Assembly (NCBI RefSeq): GCF_030317115.1 | Contig: NZ_JASZYF010000026.1 | Coordinates: 18,358 to 82,357 of the forward strand | Source: Variovorax gracilis | Lineage (GTDB): Bacteria > Pseudomonadota > Gammaproteobacteria > Burkholderiales > Burkholderiaceae_C | Length of the DNA: 64,000 nt | Direction: 5' to 3' | Shown here: positions 16,712 through 26,913 of the stretch, piece after piece | Position numbering within the stretch: the first letter of the stretch is position 1 | Layout: the number at the start of each line of letters is the position of its first letter | Notes under the pieces: model-generated | Told to the model about the DNA's origin: nothing | Seen by the model: only the letters and a program-made list of their open reading frames with translations | The model's database searches: none | Position numbers and translations under genes: made by a program

Positions 16712-17107
16712 ATGCGCATCGTCTGGCTCTACGCCGGCTTGCTGACCCTGCTGTTCGTCGGATTGAGCGTGCGCACCTTGCGGATGCGGCGCCGCCTGCA
16801 CATCGTCATCGGCGATGCAGGGGATGAACGCATGCTGCGCGCCATGCGCGTCCATTCGAATTTCGCCGAGTACGTGCCGCTGAGCCTTCTGTTGCTGTAC
16901 TTCGTCGAATCCTCGGGCGCTGCGCCCTGGTTCGTACACGCACTGGGCTTCTGCATCCTGATCGGCCGCGTCTTGCACGCAATAGGTGTCAGCCAGGTCA
17001 GGGAGCGCTTTGCGTTTCGCGTGCTCGGGATGGCCCTGACCTTCACTCCGATGATCGCGTCGGCGTTTCGGCTGTTGCACGTCTACTGGAGCAAGGCGGG
17101 CGGCTGA
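16712..17107 (+). CDS. MAPEG family membrane protein
   Basis: A 131-residue inner-membrane protein with four hydrophobic helices. It contains the MAPEG signature around RMRRRLHIVIGD, ERMLRAMRVHSNFAEYVPL and the HAIG segment. MAPEG proteins include glutathione transferases and isomerases of lipophilic substrates, but bacterial members are mostly uncharacterised. It starts 3 nt after the nitrile hydratase activator, so it is probably part of the same transcript, perhaps only by chance. Confidence 0.88.
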   Translation: MRIVWLYAGLLTLLFVGLSVRTLRMRRRLHIVIGDAGDERMLRAMRVHSNFAEYVPLSLLLLYFVESSGAAPWFVHALGFCILIGRVLHAIGVSQVRERFAFRVLGMALTFTPMIASAFRLLHVYWSKAGG

Positions 17108-17119
17108 AGCGATCGCTGA

Positions 17120-17341
17120 TCAGCCCTTCCTGCCGCCAAACACCAGCAATGCCCCGCCCACCACGATCGCGGCCACGCCGGCCCAGATCGGGAAGTTGAC
17201 GTTCTGCTTTTCCTTCACCGACAGCTCGATCGGGCCGAGCTTGACCTGGTGGGTCTCCTTGGTGAAGCTGAACCCGCCCGTGCCCAGGGCGGCGATTCCC
17301 GCCACGATCAGGATCAATCCGATGATTCGGGTCGCGTTCAT
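17120..17341 (-). CDS. Small two-helix membrane protein
   Basis: A 73-residue protein with two hydrophobic helices (about 4-22 and 50-68) separated by a polar loop rich in Lys and Glu, and ending in GGRKG. It may belong to the DUF3185-like small membrane proteins, but this is a guess from size and pattern. The ATG at 17341 is chosen because it precedes the first helix. It lies downstream of the patatin gene on the same strand. No function can be given. Confidence 0.7.
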   Translation of the reverse strand: MNATRIIGLILIVAGIAALGTGGFSFTKETHQVKLGPIELSVKEKQNVNFPIWAGVAAIVVGGALLVFGGRKG

Positions 17342-17385
17342 GAAGTGTCTCCGATGTGGCCTCCACTTTAGCCCGCGCCGAAGCC

Positions 17386-18456
17386 CTACAGCGGCAGGAC
17401 GTCGCGCTCGCTGCCGCCGTGCAGCCATTCCGCGAATTCGTCGGCCAGCCGGCGCGACTCCTGCGCGGCGATGCCCCAGGCCCTGATGCGCGCCTGTACG
17501 TCATTGCCGTATCGCACGAAGTCATTGCGGTCGGGCAGCTTGCCATTCGGCAGGCCCTTGACCCATTCCGGGTTCGGCGCCAGCACGACCGTGCGGTCTA
17601 GAAAACCGGTCGGCTTGTGGCGCCACTTCAGTCCCTTGTCCAGCCAGCCAGGAACCACGGCTCTCTGGAAATGCGGATACAGCACGATGCCGTCCGCATT
17701 GCCGTAGTCCAGGTGCAGGTGGTAGTCGGTGATGCCGCCGTCCCAGTAGGCGCCGGGCGGGGCGCCGGGAATATCGTGTACGGCCTCGAGCATGAAGGGG
17801 ATCGAGCACGAGGCCTGCAACGCGAGTTCGAAGTTGGCCTGGCGCAGGTCGACCTGCCGCGTGCGGAAGTCCTGCGTGCCGAAAGGCAGTTTCGCGCCCG
17901 GCGTCGAGAACACCACGCGCTCCAACCAGGCGCCCAGGCTCTTGCGGTGAACGCTGTTGGTGATGAAGGCGCCCAGATACCCCATCGGCGCGCGAGCCCG
18001 CCCTTCCCGCCCGAGGATGTGACGACCACGCGCGGTGATCACATGCAGCTTGTAGCGCGAATGCCCCAGCACCTCTGCCGAGCGCCCGCCATAGAAGCTG
18101 CGCAGCCCTTCGCCGAATTGCGCGCTGACCTGCTTTGCGCTCAGGCGCTTCTGGCCCGCTGGCACTTCGAAGTGCTGGTGGATGTAGCCGTGCTCGAACT
18201 CTTCGAAAGCCGTCGCGGCATTGCCGAGGCAGGCATTGGCCAGCCGCCAGGCGCCGATCGATGCGCCGACCAGGTCAATGGGCTGCGCCGCCTGCGGCAG
18301 CCAGTCACCGAAGAGAAAGCGGTCGATCGGCCCGAGGACCAGGCCCTTGGGCCCGCCGGCAGCACCGGGGATGGTGCGCACGTCCTGCGGGCGCAGCCCC
18401 TGCGTGGCGATGTGTTCGCGGGCGACCGGGCCGGCGTAGATGCGAAGCGCTTTCAT
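17386..18456 (-). CDS. Patatin-like phospholipase
   Basis: A 356-residue patatin-fold acyl hydrolase. The glycine-rich oxyanion loop is GAAGGPKG (31-38), the nucleophile elbow GASIG (64-68, Ser66) and the catalytic Asp lies in WDGGITDYH. This Ser-Asp dyad cleaves acyl esters of lipids. No signal peptide is visible, so action is probably cytoplasmic or at the inner face of the membrane. The gene stands alone between tex and the small membrane protein, all on the minus strand. Confidence 0.9.
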   Translation of the reverse strand: MKALRIYAGPVAREHIATQGLRPQDVRTIPGAAGGPKGLVLGPIDRFLFGDWLPQAAQPIDLVGASIGAWRLANACLGNAATAFEEFEHGYIHQHFEVPAGQKRLSAKQVSAQFGEGLRSFYGGRSAEVLGHSRYKLHVITARGRHILGREGRARAPMGYLGAFITNSVHRKSLGAWLERVVFSTPGAKLPFGTQDFRTRQVDLRQANFELALQASCSIPFMLEAVHDIPGAPPGAYWDGGITDYHLHLDYGNADGIVLYPHFQRAVVPGWLDKGLKWRHKPTGFLDRTVVLAPNPEWVKGLPNGKLPDRNDFVRYGNDVQARIRAWGIAAQESRRLADEFAEWLHGGSERDVLPL

Positions 18457-18503
18457 GCCGCACCCACTGGCAAGAATCGTGCTCCACCCAGCACGGCTTT
18501 CAC

Positions 18504-20858
<2,355 letters not shown>

Positions 20859-20954
20859 GTCTGGAGGGCGTCCCTGAGCCTGTGGCGCCATCGGGGCGCC
20901 TTGCGGATAAAGCGCGGAAGTTTGCCATAGGGGCCAGGGCCACAATCGTCTCCA

Positions 20955-21452
20955 ATGCGTATCTTGAAGAAACTCCTTCGCGCCATCGCCGCGCTCGTGC
21001 TCGTGCCGGTGCTGCTGTTCGAGGAGTGGGGCTGGGAGCCGCTGGCCCGCGCGTTGGGCAAGCTGTCGCGGCTGCCCGTCTGGGCTCATCTGGAAAACAG
21101 GCTGCGCGCCCTTCCGCCCTGGGGCGCGGTGCTGGCCTTCCTGGCGCCGATGGTGATGTTGTTTCCGGTCAAGCTGCTCGGCCTGCTCCTGCTGGGGCGG
21201 GGCCACGCGACGAGCGCAGTCGTCGTGCTGCTGTCTGCCAAGCTGGTCGGCACGGCGATCCTGGCCTGGCTGTTCCATCTGGTCGAGCCGGCCCTGATGC
21301 GGATTCCGGTGTTTGCGCGCTGGTATCCGCGGTGGAAGACATGGAAGGACAGGCTTCTCACCGCTGTGCGACTGAGTGCGCCGTGGAGGGCCGCACGCTA
21401 CGTCAAGAACAGCACGCGTCGTTGGTGGCGCAGCATGCGCCGGACCTCTTGA
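20955..21452 (+). CDS. Conserved membrane protein of unknown function
   Basis: A 165-residue protein with an N-terminal hydrophobic segment (residues 9-23), two strong central helices (about 55-80 and 85-110) and a very basic Trp/Arg-rich C-terminus. The FEEWGWEPLARAL segment is recurrent in proteobacterial homologues that I recall only as hypothetical proteins. No catalytic motif is visible. It is read away from tex and ends about 60 nt before the DUF2239 gene, inside whose promoter region no terminator is apparent. Confidence 0.75.
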   Translation: MRILKKLLRAIAALVLVPVLLFEEWGWEPLARALGKLSRLPVWAHLENRLRALPPWGAVLAFLAPMVMLFPVKLLGLLLLGRGHATSAVVVLLSAKLVGTAILAWLFHLVEPALMRIPVFARWYPRWKTWKDRLLTAVRLSAPWRAARYVKNSTRRWWRSMRRTS

Positions 21453-21457
21453 GCAAA

Positions 21458-21498
21458 TTTTCATCCGGGTAGATTGCAAATCGCTTTTCGTCCGGGTA
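21458..21498 (+). repeat. Direct repeat TTTTCRTCCGGGTA over the DUF2239 promoter
   Basis: Two 14-bp copies (21458-21471 and 21485-21498) differ at one base and start 27 bp apart. They cover the region upstream of the -35 box and the start of the -10 box of the promoter described at 21474-21502, an arrangement expected for a repressor or activator site. The regulator is unknown. Confidence 0.6.
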
Positions 21499-21502
21499 TT
21501 AT
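21474..21502 (+). promoter_or_regulatory. Sigma-70 type promoter, near-leaderless, for DUF2239-MATE-GST
   Basis: A -35 box TTGCAA (21474-21479) and a -10 box TATTAT (21497-21502) are separated by exactly 17 nt. The ATG of the first gene is at 21512, only 9 nt after the -10 box, so transcription should begin within about 0-4 nt of the start codon. The message would then be leaderless or nearly so. Confidence 0.65.
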
Positions 21503-21511
21503 TCGCGCCCC

Positions 21512-22087
21512 ATGTCTTCCACACCCGAATCCACCCTCACCGCCTTTGCGGGTTTCCGCCGCATCGCATCCGGTCCGCGTTCCCAGGTCATCGCGCAGCT
21601 GCGCAATCAAGGCGGTCGCAGCGGCGAGGCGGCGCCCTTCGTGTTCGACGACAGCACGGGCGAGCGAATCGACCTCGACCTGCGGGGCGAGAACTCGGTG
21701 CCGGCCATGGAAGCGGCACCGCACGACGAACAGGCGACGCGCAGCGTCGGACGCCCCAAGCTCGGCGTGGTCGCACGGGAAGTCACCCTGCTGCCGCGTC
21801 ATTGGGAATGGCTCGGGCGCCAGCCCGGCGGGGCGTCAGTGGCCTTGCGCCGACTGGTCGACGAGGCGCGGCATGTGCACGCCGACCGCGACGCGCAGCG
21901 CGCAGCGCGCGAAGCCACCTATCGATTCATGACAGTGATTGCGGGCGACTTGCCCGGCTTCGAGGAAGCGACCCGCGCCCTCTTCGCCGGCGAACGCACA
22001 CGCTTCGACACTTTGATCGAATCTTGGCCCGACGACCTTCGAGCGCACTTGAAAAAGCTCGCGGCTCCCGCATGGAGCGCCGCATGA
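21512..22087 (+). CDS. DUF2239 family protein
   Basis: A 191-residue protein of the DUF2239 family. The N-terminal half includes AFAGFRRIASGPR and FDDSTGERIDLDLRG; the middle has GRPKLGVVAREVTLLPRHWEWL, which looks like a DNA- or peptide-binding segment. The C-terminal part is helical. The function is unknown. The ATG at 21512 is supported by the promoter placed directly before it. The gene overlaps the MATE gene by 4 nt and so belongs to an operon with an efflux pump. Confidence 0.88.
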   Translation: MSSTPESTLTAFAGFRRIASGPRSQVIAQLRNQGGRSGEAAPFVFDDSTGERIDLDLRGENSVPAMEAAPHDEQATRSVGRPKLGVVAREVTLLPRHWEWLGRQPGGASVALRRLVDEARHVHADRDAQRAAREATYRFMTVIAGDLPGFEEATRALFAGERTRFDTLIESWPDDLRAHLKKLAAPAWSAA

Positions 22088-23577
22088 AGCCGCCGGTCCA
22101 GGCCAGCGCAGCCGGCACGATCGATGCCGAAGACGTCCAGCACGCCGGCGAGATCGCCGCGCCGCCCGCATCGGTCACCGACCCGGTGCCACCGCCGATC
22201 GCCTCGCACGCGAACCCGCGCGCGGCCGCCATGGCGTCGCGCCCGCTGTGGAAGACCTTCCTGCTCTTCCTCGCGCCGATGCTGCTCAGCAACATCCTGC
22301 AGTCACTGTCGGGCACGCTCAACAACGTCTATCTCGGGCAGATGATTGGCGTCGGCGCGCTTGCGGCGGTGTCCAGCTTCTTTCCGGTGATGTTCTTCTT
22401 CATTGCCTTCACCATCGGCCTGGGCGCCGGCGCATCGGTGCTGATCGGGCAAGCCTGGGGCGCACGCCAGCCCGACAAGGCCCGCGCCGTGGCGGGAACC
22501 ACGCTCACTGTCGGTGTGCTCTTCGGGCTGTGTGTCGCGCTGTTCGGCGGCGCCTTCACCGAGCCCATGCTGCGTGTGCTGGGCACGCCGGCCGATATCC
22601 TGGCGGACGCGACAAGCTACGCGCGCATCATCCTGATCGCGATGCCGGGCCTCTTCGTGTTCCTGCTGTCGACGGCCATGCTGCGCGGAGTCGGCGACAC
22701 GGTGACGCCGCTCTACACGCTGATGATCTCGACCGTGCTCGGCCTGGCGATCACGCCTGCGCTGATCAAGGGCTGGTTCGGCCTGCCGCAGCTCGGCGTG
22801 GCGAGCGGCGCCTGCGCCACGGTGATCTCTTTCGTCGTCGCGACCGCCTGGCTTGGCTTGCATCTGCGGCGCAAGAAAAGCGTGCTGGCGCCCGACGCCG
22901 ACTTCGTGCGGCACGTGCGGGTGCGTCCGGAACTGCTCAAGGCCGTGCTCAAGGTGGGCGTACCGACCGGGGTGCAGATGATCGTGGTGTCGCTCGCCGA
23001 GATCGCACTGCTGTCTTTCGTCAACGCCTACGGCTCGAACGCGACGGCAGCCTATGGCGCGGTGAACCAGGTCGTGGCCTACGTGCAGTTCCCGGCGATC
23101 TCGATCGCGATCACGGCGTCCATCCTCGGCGCCCAAGCCATTGGCGCGGGGCAGGTGCAGCGCCTCGGCGCCATCACGCGCACCGCGCTGCAGATGAATC
23201 TGGTGCTCACCGGTTCGCTGGTCGTGTTGGGCTATCTGTTCTCGCGACCGCTGATGGGCTTCTTCATCACGAGCGAGCCGGTCATCGAAGTCGCACAGAC
23301 ACTCCTTCACATCATGCTGTGGAGCACGGTGATCTTCGGCATGGGCGCGGCGCTCTCGGGGATCATGCGCGCCAGCGGCTCGGTGCTGGTGCCCACCGGC
23401 ATCTCCATCTTCTGCATCGCGCTGATCGAGGTGCCGGTCGCGTGGTGGCTGAGCCATCGCATGGGCCTCAACGGGATCTGGATCTCCTACCCCGTCGCCT
23501 TCACGGCGATGCTGACGATGCAGGCGTGCTACTACCGCTTCGTATGGCGCAAGAAGACGATTCGCCGGTTGATCTGA
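22084..23577 (+). CDS. MATE family efflux transporter
   Basis: A 497-residue inner-membrane protein with 12 predicted helices. Family features are FLAPMLLSNILQSLSGTLNNVYLGQMIG, AGASVLIGQAWGARQ and the repeat GAGQVQRL in the second half. MATE pumps export drugs and cationic metabolites with Na+ or H+. The first 50 residues are an unusual Pro/Ala-rich hydrophilic tail; ATG at residue 50 (MASRPLW) is an alternative start. It is translationally coupled to DUF2239 before it and overlaps the GST-like gene after it by 34 nt. Confidence 0.92.
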   Translation: MKPPVQASAAGTIDAEDVQHAGEIAAPPASVTDPVPPPIASHANPRAAAMASRPLWKTFLLFLAPMLLSNILQSLSGTLNNVYLGQMIGVGALAAVSSFFPVMFFFIAFTIGLGAGASVLIGQAWGARQPDKARAVAGTTLTVGVLFGLCVALFGGAFTEPMLRVLGTPADILADATSYARIILIAMPGLFVFLLSTAMLRGVGDTVTPLYTLMISTVLGLAITPALIKGWFGLPQLGVASGACATVISFVVATAWLGLHLRRKKSVLAPDADFVRHVRVRPELLKAVLKVGVPTGVQMIVVSLAEIALLSFVNAYGSNATAAYGAVNQVVAYVQFPAISIAITASILGAQAIGAGQVQRLGAITRTALQMNLVLTGSLVVLGYLFSRPLMGFFITSEPVIEVAQTLLHIMLWSTVIFGMGAALSGIMRASGSVLVPTGISIFCIALIEVPVAWWLSHRMGLNGIWISYPVAFTAMLTMQACYYRFVWRKKTIRRLI

Positions 23578-24263
23578 AGACGTCAGGGGCACTACCGGTC
23601 CTGTACTCGTTCCGCCGTTGCCCTTATGCCATGCGGGCCCGCATGGCGATTGCGGTCAGCGGCCAGCACTGCGAATTGCGGGAGGTCGTGCTACGCGACA
23701 AGCCGGCCGAATTGCTTGCAGCATCGCCCAAGGGAACGGTCCCCGTCCTGGTCGATGTGGACGGAAGCGTGATCGAGCAAAGCCTGGAGATCATGCTGTG
23801 GGCGCTCCGGCGCCATGATCCGGATCGCTGGTTGCGACCTGAGCACGGGACGCTGGAGGACATGCTGGCGCTCGTTGCCGAATGCGATGGCGACTTCAAG
23901 CGGGATCTGGATGGCTACAAGTACCCTGAACGCCAACCGGTTGCGGATCTCGGCACGCACCGGGCACAAGGAGCCCTCTTCCTGGCGCGCCTGGACGCCC
24001 GTCTCCAGGCTTCACGGTGTCTGCATGGCGACCAGGCTGCCCTCTCGGATATCGCGATTGCGCCATTCGTCCGGCAGTTCGCCCAGGTCGATGCGGATTG
24101 GTTCGATGCACAGCCGTGGACAAGACTGCGTGACTGGTTGCAGGATCGACTCGCCGCACCTGTCTTCGTTCAGGTGATGGAGAAATACCGGCCATGGCGC
24201 AAAGGCCAGCCAGGCGTGGACTTTCCAGCCTACTCGAACACCTCATCCCCCGTCGGCTCGTAA
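23544..24263 (+). CDS. Glutathione S-transferase-like protein
   Basis: A 239-residue protein with a thioredoxin-like N-terminal domain. It has the glutaredoxin-type motif RRCPYAMRAR with Cys26, the KGTVPVL cis-proline loop and an ESLEIM-like helix (here QSLEIM). A helical GST C-terminal domain follows, with DIAIAPFVRQF. It probably conjugates or reduces small molecules with glutathione. The ATG at 23544 lies inside the MATE gene, as no later start keeps the domain intact. Its last 34 nt overlap the convergent catalase-like gene. Confidence 0.85.
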   Translation: MAQEDDSPVDLKTSGALPVLYSFRRCPYAMRARMAIAVSGQHCELREVVLRDKPAELLAASPKGTVPVLVDVDGSVIEQSLEIMLWALRRHDPDRWLRPEHGTLEDMLALVAECDGDFKRDLDGYKYPERQPVADLGTHRAQGALFLARLDARLQASRCLHGDQAALSDIAIAPFVRQFAQVDADWFDAQPWTRLRDWLQDRLAAPVFVQVMEKYRPWRKGQPGVDFPAYSNTSSPVGS

Positions 24264-25456
24264 TGCGGCACCGCATTCATGTTGTGCCGCAGCTGTGACA
24301 GCTCCCAGTACATCCGCCTGCGCGCCCGGCTCTGGTTGCCCAGCGGCCGATGGTCCGGAATGGTGTGCCACGGGTTGTAGGACAGCCGCTTCGCAAACTC
24401 CATCTGTGCCGGCGAATCGAATTTCTGCCGTGGCAGCCGCAGCGTGGCGACGCTGACTCTCGGTGACAGCTTCTCCGGCCACAGCACGCCGGCGTTCTCG
24501 ATCGGCATCAGGTGCGGATCGGTCTGCATCTGCACCCGGACATCCAACTCGACATCGCCTTCGGCCAGCGACGAGACCATCGCGTTGCGCAGGTAGTCAT
24601 CGGGCGGCCGCAGCGGAAGGCGCGGTATGGGCGTGCGCTTCGTGGTCTTGGGCCACACCGAGTACTGCATCGCCTGCCCCTCCCCCATCAGGTACGGAAC
24701 GCAACTGAAGTACGGCGCCTCGAACGGGCTGCTCTGCGTCTTGATGAACAGCGACTGCATGATGAGGTCGAGCACGTGCGAGTCGCGCAGGTTGACGAAG
24801 TAGAAGATCTGCGCATTCTTCACGCTCTCGATCTGCAGTGCCGCATTGCACTTGGCATCGGGCGTGACGAAGGTCGGCGTGGAGACGCCGAACATGTCGA
24901 GCGTGTGCTGCTCCTCGTCCATCAGCTTCGGGCCGGGCACGCCCATGAGCTTGATGCTGATGCTCATGAAGCCCACGTCGTCGATGTCGGGCGTGATGTA
25001 AGGCCCGGGCCCCGAGAAGCGTACCCATGCGTGATAGGTCTGCGGCTTCGCGTAGATGCCGCGCTTCATGTGCTCCGGAATGTCCTCGTGCACGATGAAT
25101 TCGCCGCGCACGATGCCTTGTGTCTTCGTGTTGCCGCCGCGCTCGAAGCCGCCGGGTTTCCACAGGTCGCTCATCTGCCGGGTGAAGCTCTTGACGATCG
25201 AATCGGTGAAGCTGTCCTCGTCGGGCATGAGCTTTTCTTCCGCGATGTGCAGGCCTTCATTGGGCCGCCGGCTGTTGATCAGCGCGGTGGTGAGCCGCGC
25301 CAGCGGGTCGCGCAGGAAGGCATCGAAAGCAGGCCTGAAGAACGGGTCGAAGCGCCGCTCCAGCCGGATGAATGCCATGCCCGAATCACTGATGAAATTG
25401 CGCAGGACGGAGCCCGTATTGGCCCTGGGCGTGGGGCGGCTGGCGTTCGAGTTCAT
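24230..25456 (-). CDS. Catalase-like haem protein (y4iL type), atypical
   Basis: A 408-residue member of the small catalase-like group related to y4iL and to allene oxide synthase-type proteins. The family core is seen as TQGIVRGEFIV (112-122), YHAWVRFSGPG (141-151) and the C-terminal YNPWHTIPDHRPLG. In related proteins the stretch before GxVRxEF usually reads AHPKxHG with the distal haem His; here it reads GNTKTQG, so the His appears to be Asn109. Classical catalase activity is therefore doubtful. It is the last gene of the six-gene redox operon and starts by ATGA overlap with the Dyp gene. Confidence 0.85.
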   Translation of the reverse strand: MNSNASRPTPRANTGSVLRNFISDSGMAFIRLERRFDPFFRPAFDAFLRDPLARLTTALINSRRPNEGLHIAEEKLMPDEDSFTDSIVKSFTRQMSDLWKPGGFERGGNTKTQGIVRGEFIVHEDIPEHMKRGIYAKPQTYHAWVRFSGPGPYITPDIDDVGFMSISIKLMGVPGPKLMDEEQHTLDMFGVSTPTFVTPDAKCNAALQIESVKNAQIFYFVNLRDSHVLDLIMQSLFIKTQSSPFEAPYFSCVPYLMGEGQAMQYSVWPKTTKRTPIPRLPLRPPDDYLRNAMVSSLAEGDVELDVRVQMQTDPHLMPIENAGVLWPEKLSPRVSVATLRLPRQKFDSPAQMEFAKRLSYNPWHTIPDHRPLGNQSRARRRMYWELSQLRHNMNAVPHYEPTGDEVFE

Positions 25457-26913
25457 GGCTGCACCTTGGACAGATACCGCAGCGCGCGAAGGCTGGGCAG
25501 GAAGAAGTAGGCGCCGCCCATCACGGTCACGAATTGCGGCAAGCCGCATACCCTCATGTCGGGGCCGGAGGCGACCGGCATCGAGAAGGTGTCGGTGGCG
25601 ACGCCGTTCTCGCCCGGCAGATGGTTGCCGATGAGGGGGTCGCTCTCGTTGTGCGATCCGTCGAAGCGCAGGCCCGACAGCCACGCCGACTGCACGAACT
25701 CGAACTGGCGCGCGATGTTGGCGCCGAGGCAGATGAAGTGAAGGCCGGTTTCCTCGTGCGGCGGCACACCGTACTCGCGCCCGCGCCGCAGGAGCCGATG
25801 GAAGCGGGTCGACGAGACCAGATCGTTCGCGAGCGCATCGGCATCGAAGCCCAGCGTCCGCGCTGCCCACGAAATGAATCCCGGCGGGCCCGGCGGCAGG
25901 TCGGCATTGCGCGGATTGCTGCGCCGGATGTGCGCACCGACCGGGCAGCGCAAGCCCTCGATATCGCTGCGGTACGTGAAGGTGTTCCGCGGATCGTCTT
26001 CGCCGTCGATGGCTTCATTGGTGCGCCCCATGAGCGGTTCGCCCTCCATCGTCCGGCCGACCATCGACTCGGCCAATTGCTTGCGGCGCACGGGGTCGCC
26101 CTGCGCCTGCTCGTCCATGAAACGCCAGAAGCCCTCGACGTCCTGCTGCAACTGGCGCAGCACCAGGTAGCTTCCGTTGCGCCCGAGGTCGGACCGTTCG
26201 GGCGCGTCCTCGGCGCGCACAAGGACTCCGTCCGGGTCGCGCAACGCGTCGAGCAAGGGCCTGTCGGTGTACTCGCCATATTCGTTCGGATAGCCCAGCA
26301 GGTACTCGCCGAGGCACGAAAGATTGGTGTAGTCGGACAGTTCCTCGTCACGCGCCGGTCTTTCGCGATGCCAATCGACCTTGGGTTCCGAGATGCCATC
26401 GGCAAAGCCGAAGGGTTCGATGCCGTCCATGTCGGAGGTCGTGAGGCAGGCCAACTGCTCGAAACCCTCCTCCGCATGCGCCGACATGGCAATGCCGATC
26501 CAATCATCGAGCGCGCCAGGCATGGCGTAGAGCATCACCATCACATGAGGCATCGTCTCCGACGAGCCGCCCCATCGCCAGCGTGCCGGATCGCTCGCAC
26601 CGAGGTCGCCGAGCCGGCGTGCGCGGCTCGAATCGCTGTTCATGCCGACAATGAACTCGGATGAGAAGCCCTCGACGATGTCCTCTTCCACGCCGAGTGC
26701 GCGCAGTCCGGCACTGGTGATGGCGATGTGCAACGCGGTCTCCGGCGGCGGCTCCCGTTTCGCCGCGCTGGTCACGGGCGCCTGTGCGAGCCAGGCGAGT
26801 GCCGCCTCGCGATTCGTCACGCGCAGCAGCAGGAAGCAAGCCTGCGTCAGGCGCCGGTAGCCAAAGCGCACCAGACCCTGGATGTCGTCGTAGTCGACCG
26901 GTTGCGCCGTCAT
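25453..26913 (-). CDS. Dyp-type haem peroxidase
   Basis: A 486-residue dye-decolourising-type peroxidase. The GXXDG motif is at FGFADGISEP with catalytic Asp172, and the proximal haem ligand is His328 in CPVGAHIRRSNPR; the LLRRGREYG segment supplies the usual distal Arg region. No Tat or Sec signal is present, so it is cytoplasmic or needs a partner for export. At nearly 490 residues it belongs to the longer Dyp groups. The ATG at 26913 overlaps the stop of the preceding gene. Confidence 0.93.
   Translation of the reverse strand: MTAQPVDYDDIQGLVRFGYRRLTQACFLLLRVTNREAALAWLAQAPVTSAAKREPPPETALHIAITSAGLRALGVEEDIVEGFSSEFIVGMNSDSSRARRLGDLGASDPARWRWGGSSETMPHVMVMLYAMPGALDDWIGIAMSAHAEEGFEQLACLTTSDMDGIEPFGFADGISEPKVDWHRERPARDEELSDYTNLSCLGEYLLGYPNEYGEYTDRPLLDALRDPDGVLVRAEDAPERSDLGRNGSYLVLRQLQQDVEGFWRFMDEQAQGDPVRRKQLAESMVGRTMEGEPLMGRTNEAIDGEDDPRNTFTYRSDIEGLRCPVGAHIRRSNPRNADLPPGPPGFISWAARTLGFDADALANDLVSSTRFHRLLRRGREYGVPPHEETGLHFICLGANIARQFEFVQSAWLSGLRFDGSHNESDPLIGNHLPGENGVATDTFSMPVASGPDMRVCGLPQFVTVMGGAYFFLPSLRALRYLSKVQP

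Noticed and set aside
20892..21524. Extension of the tex frame by about 220 codons upstream
   Set aside because: No similarity to Tex homologues, and it lies opposite a better-supported membrane protein gene at 20955-21452.
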